Shown here: positions 49,101 through 56,212 of the stretch, in pieces | How the letters are laid out: the number at the start of each line of letters is the position of its first letter | How positions within the stretch are numbered: position 1 is the stretch's first letter | Origin: Morinoia aosen | Taxonomy: Eukaryota > Arthropoda > Malacostraca > Amphipoda > Talitridae | NCBI GenBank assembly: GCA_030386875.1 | Contig: CM059564.1 | Span: 44,722,075-44,786,074 of the forward strand | Direction of reading: 5' to 3' | DNA length: 64,000 bases | The notes under the pieces: generated by a model | What the model was told of the DNA's origin: nothing | Databases searched by the model: none | Seen by the model: only the letters and a program-made list of their open reading frames with translations | Made by a program: the position numbers and the translations under genes

Positions 49101-50155
49101 CAAATGAAAATTTTTTCTCTAATGCATAGACAACTATGTGCGGGTTACATCATTTCTGTTCAGATCGTTGTAAGGTTCTCATAGAAAATGATCAGGCGGT
49201 TAGCACTTGAGGCATAATTTTTTTAATTCACAGTTTTCATGGATTTTCACTCACTCGGCATTAATCATTTTACTAGATCTTTGCTTTCGATACAATTTTA
49301 TAACTTTGACTTATACCTGAGAACTCATTTTTTAGTTTTCTTCCTTCCTTACTGAGTTAGTTTATCCTTACTTCTTTTTTCAAGTATTCAGAACGCAGGG
49401 AAGGAGTTAATAATACATATCGAAGAACTCGTTTAAGATAATTAAAATTAGTTATCTATATAATGACTTAGCAATAAGTTTTCAGAATGACTAACCCACT
49501 TTATCTGCTATGAACGCATCTAAAAATATCGATTAAGATTTCTCGTTGAACAAAATCGCAGCAAACAACTTACTAAGAGTCAAGGCAGAGGAAACAAGGT
49601 AGAATCATTTCTAGGGGGGAAAACACACCTCCTCTTGTTCGGCTAGCAAATAGAACGGCTTTATTTCAAACAAACTTTATGACGTCATCATTGCTACTCG
49701 TCGTTAGGCCAATGGTGGTGTCAGATTTGGGGCTAGCAGTGTTGCCAGATGAAACTTGAGCGTTGCTATTGGTTCGTGTTGCCATAACGTGAGCATTGCC
49801 ACACGGACGTCTAAAAAAGACTGGTTTGACCCTACCTTGTTTCTCCTACCGTGACGACATGTCGTTAGGCCAGTAGTGGTGTCAGATTTGGGGCGAGCAG
49901 TGTTGCCAGATGCGACTTGATAGCTGCTATTGGTCCGTTGCCGTGACGTCAGCATAGCCACACGCTTTGATTTGGCCCTATCCCGTTTCCCCTACCGTGC
50001 CTCACCCAATCCCGTGCGCAGCTGGCGAGTACCCGGCGGCGATGCAGGGCGGTTCCTCAGTGACCTGCGCGCCTCACTGGCGGTTGTTGCGTCTGATGGT
50101 CGCTCCTCTCATCACGCTGCTCATCGCATCCCACAAACCCTATTTTTATATGTAA
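21895..50155 (+). CDS. dpr: Dpr-family two-Ig neuronal cell-surface protein, six coding exons (gene span)
   Basis: Dpr proteins are neuronal surface proteins with two Ig domains that pair with three-Ig DIP proteins in synaptic partner recognition. Joining 21895-22129, 36472-36644, 44143-44353, 44819-44946, 45874-46036 and 50022-50155 gives 1044 nt, an open frame of 347 residues plus stop, with every junction in phase. Residues 56-79 form a signal peptide. Ig1 has Cys127, the family hallmark VSWIRHRDLHIL (137-148), YTSDERFQVV (155-164), DSGQYDC (183-189) and an NFT glycosylation site at 114. Ig2 has Cys230, Trp244, DSGLYTC (281-287) and NLT at 227. The C-terminus has GEYPAAMQ (305-312), small residues GGSS and a hydrophobic stretch (about 325-338), which suggests a GPI signal. 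Length is usual for the family. Family assignment is firm; which Dpr paralogue it is cannot be told. Introns are 14,342, 7,498, 465, 927 and 3,985 nt. Confidence 0.93.
22130..24149 (+). other. dpr intron 1, proximal part
   Basis: Intron sequence after the donor at 22130. No exon-like GC rise or conserved protein segment is seen before the repeat cluster begins. Confidence 0.6.
24150..24285 (+). repeat. About 30-bp degenerate tandem repeat
   Basis: Four to five diverged units of the type ccttcagattaatttgacct then ccattgatag, in dpr intron 1. Confidence 0.7.
25626..26165 (+). repeat. 53-bp minisatellite, about 10 copies
   Basis: The unit begins ccactgaaaatatcatcagt and continues atcgttgccattattggcaa, then catcatcatggtt. 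Starts at 25681, 25734 and 25787 show the exact 53-bp period. It lies directly upstream of the 20-bp array in dpr intron 1. Confidence 0.92.
26211..30766 (+). repeat. 20-bp satellite array, about 228 copies, in dpr intron 1
   Basis: The unit TGTATGTAGCTACTGAGGGT is repeated head to tail for 4.56 kb, mostly identical with scattered single-base variants (TAGTGAGG, TACCGAGG, CGTATG, GCATGTAAC). Four 19-bp units lacking one A begin at 28031, 28610, 29309 and 29768 and mark internally amplified blocks. It has no spacers and stops in all frames, so it is neither CRISPR nor coding. Confidence 0.98.
31705..31768 (+). repeat. Short gtagcgtaag tandem repeat
   Basis: About six imperfect copies of a roughly 10-bp unit (agtagcgtaa), next to the 64-bp repeat. 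Confidence 0.7.
31820..32095 (+). repeat. 64-bp tandem repeat, about 4 copies
   Basis: The motif gtgtgcgcaagtttaag recurs at 31853, 31917, 31981 and 32045, separated by ata-rich sequence with gtactaagagtataaataag. A diverged outlier lies at 31676. Confidence 0.9.
32656..33532 (+). repeat. 24-bp minisatellite, about 36 copies
   Basis: The unit contains GTACAGTACTCTCACGCG then TTAAAC. The period is exactly 24 bp, so the minus strand reads as one open frame (TVRLTRES repeated) from 33539 to 32556. Since the period is a multiple of three and nothing else suggests coding, I treat it as non-coding repeat in dpr intron 1. Confidence 0.95.
34088..34412 (+). repeat. 30-bp minisatellite nested in a 177-bp duplication
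   Basis: The 30-bp units are of the form acatgctaaaacatactgaa then cattgcgtgg. The segment ggagatcagttcatgttaac and its surroundings occurs near 34096 and 34273, showing a larger duplication around the units. Confidence 0.85.
35117..35272 (+). repeat. 33-bp tandem repeat, four to five copies
   Basis: The motif gaacgttttcaggacgatat then cacttcactt begins at 35119, 35174, 35207 and 35240; the last three starts show a 33-bp period. Confidence 0.85.
35940..36110 (+). repeat. AT-rich low-complexity tract
   Basis: Almost only A and T, with repeated aataatttttaataataaa segments. Confidence 0.8.
36472..36644 (+). CDS. dpr: dpr exon 2: proline-rich linker and first half of Ig1
   Basis: The acceptor is tttactgtgcag (AG ends at 36471) and the donor is TCC|GTGAGT at 36645. 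It enters in phase 1 and leaves in phase 0. It encodes residues 79-136: a Pro/Arg-rich linker, then the A to C strands of Ig1 with FDTKSPTNFTV, the first Ig1 cysteine (Cys127) and HNLAKNS. The linker DNA (about 36495-36551) is a run of C tracts, unusual in composition even for these exons. Confidence 0.92.
36515..36551 (-). other. G-quadruplex-prone tract inside dpr exon 2
   Basis: The coding strand carries successive C runs of three to seven bases. The minus strand therefore has more than four G runs separated by one to three bases, which matches a G-quadruplex pattern. It encodes the low-complexity PPPTSPRPTLPP linker. Confidence 0.6.
36655..36935 (+). repeat. 31-bp minisatellite just after the exon-2 donor
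   Basis: About nine units of a 31-bp sequence (ggtcttcacaagctccccta, then attttactcat), starting within some 15 bases of the donor at 36645. The first two units are the most diverged (ctctgatcactattt variant). Confidence 0.85.
40374..40568 (+). repeat. 51-bp direct repeat, 144-bp offset
   Basis: Copies at 40374-40424 and 40518-40568 (aatcaacactcg, ctaagcaacatttgaatgca, gtgaactggaggcaagag) differ at one position. Confidence 0.9.
40569..40740. promoter_or_regulatory. GC-rich non-coding patch in dpr intron 2
   Basis: CpG-rich block (gggccgcaacaagggcacaa, ttagctcgcacaaaggccgc, ctgccccgagctgctatgca) with no convincing reading frame, within AT-rich intron. Possible enhancer or conserved element; inference from composition only. 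Confidence 0.25.
43862..44142 (+). repeat. Tandem copies of the intron-2 3' end with exon-3 edge
   Basis: Three diverged units, beginning near 43864, 43977 and 44091, each have AATGA, a T/C-rich stretch, a CAG acceptor and GG/GT-GTC-TG sequence. The third is the real exon-3 acceptor. Copies end in AG at 43941 and 44051, followed by gggtcgtgg and gtgtcctgt, against gtgtcgtgg in the exon. Confidence 0.7.
44143..44353 (+). CDS. dpr: dpr exon 3: Ig1 core
   Basis: The acceptor is ctcaccccgcag (AG at 44141-44142) and the donor is G|GTGAGG at 44354, phase 0 in and phase 1 out. It encodes residues 137-206, starting exactly at VSWIRHRDLHIL and ending GRTFHLEVV. It is the most diagnostic Dpr segment: the tryptophan of strand C, YTSDERFQVV, the DSGQYDC motif with the second Ig1 cysteine, and the final beta strand. 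It is surrounded by degenerate copies of its own edges (see findings). Confidence 0.96.
44330..44660 (+). repeat. Tandem copies of the exon-3 3' edge with donor
   Basis: The last 20 or so bases of exon 3 (TTCCACCTGGAGGTCGTCG then GTGAG) recur as ttccatctagaggtcgtcg-gtgag (donor at 44481) and ttccatctagaggccgtct-gtgag (donor at 44624). Adjoining intron sequence is copied too (for example tgttagagg near 44388 and 44655). Unit lengths are 127 and 143 bp. Confidence 0.8.
44819..44946 (+). CDS. dpr: dpr exon 4: first half of Ig2
   Basis: The acceptor chosen is tttgccacag (AG at 44817-44818), which gives VV-EPKAEVLR across the junction, as usual at the Dpr Ig1-Ig2 boundary. An alternative AG at 44829-44830 is also in phase and would delete four residues. 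The donor is AAG|GTGAGG at 44947, phase 0. It encodes residues 207-249 with INLTC (Cys230 and a glycosylation sequon) and LHWYHKEK (Trp244). The frame stays open for 162 nt past the donor, so retention of this intron would add an unrelated tail. Confidence 0.9.
45040..45200 (+). mobile_element. Fragment of piggyBac-like MITE in dpr intron 4
   Basis: ttttcataatgctgctgacc, ccagttgatgtttgctt and gactttaaatttgagatgag match the family interior. Both terminal repeats are missing or unrecognisable. Confidence 0.65.
45739..45873 (+). repeat. 72-bp tandem duplication forming the intron-4 3' end
   Basis: Two units start with atgatag at 45739 and 45811. The second ends in the exon-5 acceptor (ttctggcttgcccag) and the first has the matching ttctggcgaacccaa without AG. 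The 72-bp period keeps the frame open from 45739 into exon 5. Confidence 0.75.
45874..46036 (+). CDS. dpr: dpr exon 5: second half of Ig2
   Basis: The acceptor is ggcttgcccag (AG at 45872-45873) and the donor is CAG|GTGACT at 46037, phase 0 in and phase 1 out. It encodes residues 250-303 with ISQLVVKDARPSDSGLYTC (Cys287) and the end strand SITVHVLT. Read through the donor, the frame stops after two more codons (TAG at 46042). An AATAAA follows at 46048, so this exon could also act as a 3' terminal exon. Confidence 0.94.
46021..46135 (+). repeat. 49-bp tandem duplication of the exon-5 edge and donor
   Basis: The segment cgtgctaacag-gtgactagtg and following bases recurs 49 bp downstream, with a second donor at 46086, then a third partial unit (gactgcgacgtggg) at about 46120-46135. 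Confidence 0.8.
46048..46102 (+). terminator. Duplicated intronic AATAAA behind exon 5
   Basis: AATAAA at 46048-46053 and again at 46097-46102, part of a 49-bp tandem duplication that also contains the exon-5 donor. The first follows the in-frame intronic stop TAG (46042-46044) by three bases. It may be an intronic polyadenylation site for a short dpr isoform; use is not shown by sequence alone. Confidence 0.35.
46150..47423 (+). mobile_element. 1.27-kb element with about 178-bp terminal inverted repeats
   Basis: The left arm 46150-46329 (tataaaattagcgacggcc to aatattgatggactc) is the imperfect reverse complement of 47247-47423 (gagtccatcaatattctt to ggctgtcgctaattttata). No transposase frame is seen. 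It sits wholly in dpr intron 5. Confidence 0.8.
46335..46510 (+). mobile_element. piggyBac-like MITE nested in a long-TIR element
   Basis: gttgacctccggtgagtttt, cagttaatgtttgttattt and gactttaaatttgagttgaa match the family. It lies just inside the left arm of the element at 46150-47423, in dpr intron 5. Confidence 0.65.
47424..49580 (+). other. dpr intron 5 interior
   Basis: AT-rich, with no exon-like segment between the long-TIR element and the hAT-like MITE. Confidence 0.6.
49581..49853 (-). mobile_element. hAT-like MITE, copy 3, in dpr intron 5
   Basis: Same family as 15265, inverted, with a slightly decayed left end (caaggcagaggaaacaaggt). The right end runs directly into a second partial copy, and no target duplication is visible. 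Confidence 0.88.
49854..49999 (-). mobile_element. Partial tandem copy of the hAT-like MITE next to dpr exon 6
   Basis: Repeats the second half of the preceding copy (acgacatgtcgttaggccag to cctaccgtg). It ends 22 bp before dpr exon 6, so its terminal repeat supplies pyrimidine-rich sequence upstream of that acceptor. Confidence 0.85.
50022..50155 (+). CDS. dpr: dpr exon 6: C-terminal tail, GPI-type signal
   Basis: The acceptor is cccgtgcgcag (AG at 50020-50021), entered in phase 1, and the stop TAA is at 50153-50155. It encodes residues 304-347: GEYPAAMQ, typical of the post-Ig2 region of Dpr proteins, then GGSS, a short spacer and a hydrophobic stretch LMVAPLITLLIAS before KPYFYM. A GPI-anchor signal with the attachment residue in GGSS fits what is known of Dpr proteins, though the six residues after the hydrophobic stretch are slightly unusual. 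The exon begins 22 bp after the end of a hAT-like MITE fragment. Confidence 0.88.
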
Positions 50156-50158
50156 TTA

Positions 50159-50164
50159 AATAAA
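50159..50164 (+). terminator. Candidate dpr polyadenylation signal AATAAA
   Basis: A canonical AATAAA three bases after the dpr stop codon. If used, the 3' UTR would be only about 20-30 nt. No longer 3' UTR could be recognised, and distal sites cannot be excluded. Confidence 0.45.
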
Positions 50165-51489
50165 GTGTTTCTTTTTTATACCCGCTCTTATTGTCCTCTT
50201 TCCGTCAGGCAGCAGTTTTTTCTGGATTGGATAAGAATTGTCTGCATGTTCGACAATATTAAATTCGATAAATTATTCTACAAAAAGCAACGTATTGCGA
50301 TCTTGAATAGTTCTCTGGATCGAATAAGATGTGTTCCACCAAGAAAGGAAGGGGAGTTCTAAAAAGATATTATTTCTACGTTCTTCAATATTTTTTTAGG
50401 GTTGAAGAAAATGAATTATATGCACGAAAAGATGGGCAGTTTAAGAAAAAGCGCATCGCTATAATTTTACATACACCAAAATGCCTTCAGAAGTGTCGAT
50501 CCTGACGGAAGTTGAAAAAGTGAGCTAGTCTAATTCGTTCTAATTTGAGTTTTAACTTACACTTTGACAGTAGTGTGTTACACTGAAGTTCAATATTCAA
50601 ATCAACTCAAACCCATTTTAAGAAGTTAATTTTGAAAATAAGAATCATGGAACGGATCATTTTTTAATTCAGCTTTGAATGAGTATGCATGAAGATTGAG
50701 TTATTAAATTGAGCAACATTATGAAAATCTCTAAGCGATCACCTGATTGTCACGATGTAGTCAAAACGTTGAATGTTGTCTGAAAATTACTCAGGCTTGT
50801 GTATAGATTTATTAGTCAGACTTTGCTGACGGAAATTTAAAGCAACATTGTCTACTAAAACCATTAAAAAAACACAGATGCTTGTAATTTTTTTTATGAA
50901 TAGCTTAAAATACATATTTTGATTTATGTTGTTCCTAATATCCTCATATTATCAGGCACTACCTTATCAGGATAAGTTATAAATAATGTCAGTCATGTTT
51001 TTGTGTGAAGAAGTGCTCTCTGAAATTTTTGAGTGACACAAGTCTTTGAAATTTGAAAACAGTTTACATCGCCTCTACCTCAAACGTGCATTAGTGGTCA
51101 CAAGATACGCTAAAAATGACAAAGCATTTATAAAATGCTAACTGTACATCGCAGATCGCCACATTAGTATTAGTTCTTTAGTAGAAATAAAACTCCAGGC
51201 AAAAATACTCTTCTTTTATCGGTATCCGCAGTTCCAAAAAATGTCATCATCCCCACTACCCAGGTTCACTCCGCAGGTTTTCTCACCAAGAATCACACAA
51301 AATAACACATCACGCTCAGTAATATTTGTACGTATAAACCGGTAGGTACACGCTTATATTTTCACTACAGATATTTCTTGTAGACTTTGTGTTGAGTGAT
51401 CGCAATCCCATCTGTGAGTGAAGGGATGTCTCGAGAGCATTGGAGTGAGCTTCATTAATTGCAGACATCCTTCAGCACTCGCAGGGAGC

Positions 51490-51690
51490 GTTGCTCAGGT
51501 GAGCGATATGCTCACATGTTCAGATGAGCGATGCTGAGCGATATGCTCACATGTTCAGATGAGCGATGCTGAATGATTTGCTCACATGCTTAGATGAGCG
51601 ATGCTGAGCGATATGCTCATATGCTCAGATGAGCTATGCTGAGCGACATGCTCAGGTGAGCGATGTGAGCGATATGCTCACAGCTCAGCG
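51490..51690 (+). repeat. 35-bp tandem repeat, about 5 copies
   Basis: gatgagcgatgctgagcgat begins at 51523, 51558, 51593 and 51628 (35-bp period); the last unit has gatgagctatgct. Degenerate units lie at both ends. Confidence 0.88.
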
Positions 51691-53158
51691 ACACACAAGA
51701 GCACGACAAGAGCGCGTCTCAAGAGCGGCCACTGCTGAAGAGAAGAGACAAAATGTCCTCAGCTTTGCTCTGAGAGCCAATTTGTATTTCTCCAACCTTC
51801 AACGCAAAAACAGTCAGGCATATCAGATTATACCCTACGCAAATGCACGTGTGAATTTCATTTCAGAGTCAACCCAGAATATACATATATCAAAACGCAG
51901 CATGTAGAAGGTGGCTTAAAATTCAAATATTAATATAATGTCAAAGAAAAAACCTTAACATCAGTTCAATATTAAAGAAATTTTAAAGACGAGTAGAAGT
52001 TAAAAGATGATTATAAGTTCGGAGTACAATTCAATTGGATTGATGTTGGTAGACCAATTTCGTTTGGAGCACATAAACAAGTGTCATGTTTCAGCTTATT
52101 CAACAGAGAAGTTTCGACATAAATCTTAACGGTGTCCTGAGCAGAGATTGAATTATTTAGAGCCATTCAAACGCTACCTTTTGTCTGCCATTTTCATACG
52201 CGAGAAAAACTAAAGGCTTAAGTTACACTTAAAGAAAACAGACGAGCGACATTCCTACTTGATTTCACTTGGAATGAATTCTTCTCAAAAATATAATTAC
52301 AGAAAGCCTCGGAGGTGTGCACGTCAATGCACAACAGCAGAATAAGACCAGTATTCAGTCCCTGCTAAGAAAAGTTCGCACACCCGATCCCTCCTGTTAT
52401 TTTCCCTACCGTAGGAATATCACAGGAGATGATAGAACGCTCCGCGTTCGTACGGCGGGCATGGGTCCGATGTCGTACTGGCCCAGTATTGAAGGCCAGG
52501 ATTTAGGCCGGAGAAAGCTCCGATCAGAGCTTGCATATTCGGTTTAATATGAGCGTAAGCGGCAGTGCTGTGCGTATCGTGAATATTCTATTTTAGGATT
52601 CTCCGTTCCCAGCTGTCAAGTGCGTCTCGTATTCTGCTGGTAGAAATAGTGGCATTCAAATCCAGGAGAGACCTTAGATGGCGTCTTTATGAGACGCTAA
52701 TGTGATATTGGAAAACTTGCAGAACTTCTTAGAAATGCCCGATATCGTAAAGCGCTACTGCATTGCGCGCAATAAATAATCTTATTGAAGTATTCAACTC
52801 AAGCCTGATGATTTTAGACCTTCCCAGACTGTCATGACGGCTTGAATTCGTGGCAAAATTAATTTGTAGTTTGTTTATGGGGACACAAAAGCGAGGCTCG
52901 GGCCGCGTAAAAGTCATCAGAAATATTTAGTAAACATAATAATTGTTTTTTGCCGAACCTTGGGGGTAGATAACAGCCTTGTGAACAAATGAGGGACAAT
53001 CAATAATTATTCTTGGTTTCGATTTTTCATTACATATCGACCGTTTTTTAGCTTTCAGTTGATTTAATTGGACCAGTTGATGACGCAGGAGTGAGGTGAA
53101 CGTATCAGAACCCTTAAAAAGTGAAAAAAATAATCAACGGTGCAAAAAAATTACATTC

Positions 53159-53280
53159 GTAACCCAGCCAAACTTTTTCGTCGCCCGCATGCATTTTTTC
53201 GCCGCCCTAGTTATTAAATCGCTTAGGCGGCGAAAAACATGCATGATCTGGCGAAAAAGTTTTTCTAATAAGGTTGGGAT
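53159..53280 (+). mobile_element. Foldback hairpin, about 52-bp arms
   Basis: aacccagccaaactttttcg and gcatgcattttttcgccgcc on the left pair with ggcggcgaaaaacatgcatg and cgaaaaagtttttctaat...ggttggg on the right. The loop is about 12 bp. Confidence 0.8.
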
Positions 53281-53555
53281 ATGTTTTAAACCTAAAACTC
53301 ATACAGAATCAACGAGCATAAATGTACGTTTTCCGGGGTTCTATTCTTTTCTTACGCGTGTATATATTACCCTATAAAACATTTTCAGTCACTACGCTTT
53401 GGTCTTAACCAAAAAGCCAAGAAGCGGTTGAGACAATAGCACTTCAGGGTTAACATCTAAATCGCATTTTTTGAACGTTTTGTTAGGGTAGGGAAAGACT
53501 ATAATAAAACTTTTTTACCCAAAGGGAAAGTTATGGAGTGCAAAATTTATTTTAT

Positions 53556-53830
53556 TTATTTTCAATACTGGAAACTGAACATTCAAATATTTTTATACTC
53601 CACTTTAAAGTAGCTGGAAGATGAATTTTATGAACTGGAAACTTCCAGTATTTCGCTATTTACTTATTCTCCATTTTATACCCCATTTTGAAGTAGCTGG
53701 AAGATAAATGTCATGAACTGGATACTTCCAGTATTTTGCTATTTCCTTTTTCTCCATTTTATACCCCATTTTGAAGTAGCTGGAAGATGAATGCCATGAA
53801 CTGGAATTTCTACTATTTACCTTCTCTCCA
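53556..53830 (+). repeat. 82-84-bp tandem repeat, about 3 copies
   Basis: actggaa/actggata starts at 53634, 53716 and 53800, each followed by ttccag and preceded by agtagctggaagatgaat; a partial unit precedes. Confidence 0.88.
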
Positions 53831-55664
53831 AAGCCATCATACTTCAGTGACCTCCGCACCCTTGAACGCGATTACCGCGGCACGGGCTGCCGATGTCCAA
53901 TCAGGGAACTCATTCTCGATTGACGAGCCTTCCAGCCGTCATTGAAATCTATCATTCCTTCTATGGTTCAATTTTTTCTTCATATTACAGTTCACACGTA
54001 ACATTCTCACCTGGGTACTGAATTTAAAAAAAACTTATTCTTCTTAATGGTAAATTTTTAGACTCTCGTTCCAGTATGTTTGAACGACTCGAAGAGTTTC
54101 CGGAAACAGTATCCCGGTAGAACAATAGTCTCCATCTTACCTGCATGCTTTTTGGGTAGTCGGGCTTCAGAACTAAAGTATTGAAGACAAATTTTTTCAC
54201 TCATCTATGTTTTATTCCTACTCTGGCCTATACCACTTTATTTAGTGGTTAAAAGTCCGCGAATTTTCTCCAGTATATTCATCGTGAATATTCTAGCTTG
54301 TTATTTTGAAAGATTTTCTCATCCCACGAGAAAGTTGATCTGTTTAAATGTGTTTTCGACTTGGTGCAAACGAGCATTTTATACGTTGCTCACGTATTTG
54401 CTATGAGTGATAAGATTACTCTCGCAAATTGCTTGCCTTTTTTACGCACTTCTTATTTACGCACGGCCACATGCAAAGTTGTTTGGTTCATGTCTTTCAG
54501 TTTTGAAATCTCCACAGCTGCTGGAGGAGTTTCTTGATTCCTTTCATGAAGGCGCTCCAAAATGTAAATTTTTGCTTTGGTTGTAATACAGCGTGTGCTC
54601 GAGCAAATAAAATTCTTCCCATGGAGCTGATAGTAATATATTTTTTATGAACTGCAAGCCGAGTTGATGAATTCATTACTTATTTAAATCTTTAACATAA
54701 AAATCGACTGTGAACTTTGAATCTGGCCGGACTATGTCGGAGAAAATGTTACTGAACGCAAAATAAAACCAATTTCTGCAGATCATTCTTTGCACTGTTG
54801 ATTCTATACGTAAGACGGGAAGACTTGTTATATTTGAATGAATTTATTATAAAGCTATTAGTGTTCAAGTCGTTGGTTTCGCGCGTGAAAAATTTGATTA
54901 CGCGAAAAAATAATTTGGTTGCGTGGTCAGCAAGTCCGTGCATGCATCCATTAATTTTTTGTGATCAGTGTAGTATTTACGGTTCTGAAAATCAATTTCT
55001 TTGTACTAGTAAATTTGGAGACGTCTTCTAGCGCTCACTTTTTTATTTACTTATTTTTTGTTTGTCAACATGGTTCGGTTAAGTAATATTTTTACCCTAG
55101 GAATCGATTGAAAATTTATTTTTGAAAGAAAGATAAATTCCAAAAAGATCGCAAATAATACGAGAGCTGTTTTAGATTCATTTGAGAGAATTTTCATAAG
55201 ACTTCAATATCGGTGGCACAAATACTTTTAGCAAACGCTTCACAGGAGCTTGGGGTGTGTTAATAAAGAACTCAAAAGTTACTACAGTATCACAGCGACT
55301 CAAACTCACTCAGAAAATATGCTGCGCTGTAAAATGTTTTTTGCTTCACTATGCTTATCAAATAAAAGAACATTTGTGGGCTGTATCCGGTACTTAGAGG
55401 AATAATAATCAACTCATGATTTAAAAGAAACTTATATTCCCAGCATTAATGCCATGAAAAACGTTCTTCCTCTGAAAGAAACTTTGTCCAAAGCTATCAT
55501 GCCTTGAAAAGAGAGAGCTCGGCTGCGGCAAGTGTTAATTAGCGGCATTAAAGCTTCTGATTTCCATGGCAAAGTAAGTTAGCCCATTTTTTTGATGAAG
55601 TTTATCCTGTTCTAAGTTCCTGATTACATTGACACCATCCAGCAAGGTCAAGGATCTAAGTGAT

Positions 55665-55893
55665 TTAACGCGTTGACTGCTATACGACCCATCGGTGGGA
55701 TGTGCTTAAGCTATTTCTGTTGCGAAACGACCCATCGATGGTTCGTTTGAAAAAGTTCAACACTCTTTTAATATTAATGGTATTTATTGAACCTGAATAA
55801 TGCTTGGTACTTATGAAATATCTAACAACTTTTGAATTAAAATTTGAGTTGAATTCTGAATTTCAGTTCAATTTATCGCAGTCAACGTGTTAA
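55665..55893 (+). mobile_element. piggyBac-like MITE (229 bp) bounded by TTAA
   Basis: TTAACGCGTTGACTGC at the left and GCAGTCAACGTGTTAA at the right. TTAA at both ends is the target duplication typical of piggyBac-type elements. No coding capacity. Confidence 0.85.
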
Positions 55894-55941
55894 ATAGCTC
55901 TCGCGACTCTCTGCCCATGCAGGGCGCTTTTCTCTCCAAGG

Positions 55942-56212
55942 CACGGCAGAAGAAACAAGGTAGGGTCTAGCCAATTTTTTTGTCGTCAACAGTGTGGCAA
56001 TGGTGACGTCATGACAACGCACCAATACCAGCGCTCATAGTAGATCTGGCAACACTGCTAGCCCAAATATTGCACCACTATTGGCCTGACGGCATGTCGC
56101 AATGGTGACATCATAAAGCTAGCTAGAAATGACGCATTTCTATTGGCTAGCTGAAGAAGAGGAGGTGGATTTTCTCCTCATAGGAATGACTCTACCTTGT
56201 TTCCTGTACCGT
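55942..56212 (+). mobile_element. hAT-like MITE, copy 4 (271 bp) with perfect 8-bp TSD
   Basis: Starts cacggcagaagaaacaaggt and ends in its complement form ttgtttcctgtaccgtg. CTCCAAGG occurs on both sides (55934-55941 and 56213-56220). Same orientation as the copy at 15265. Confidence 0.93.

Larger units (their letters stand above)
50165..55664 (+). other. Intergenic DNA downstream of dpr
   Basis: Holds the 35-bp and 82-bp repeats and the hairpin at 53159. A mildly GC-rich patch at 52370-52540 has a 76-codon plus frame with no recognisable product. Confidence 0.55.
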
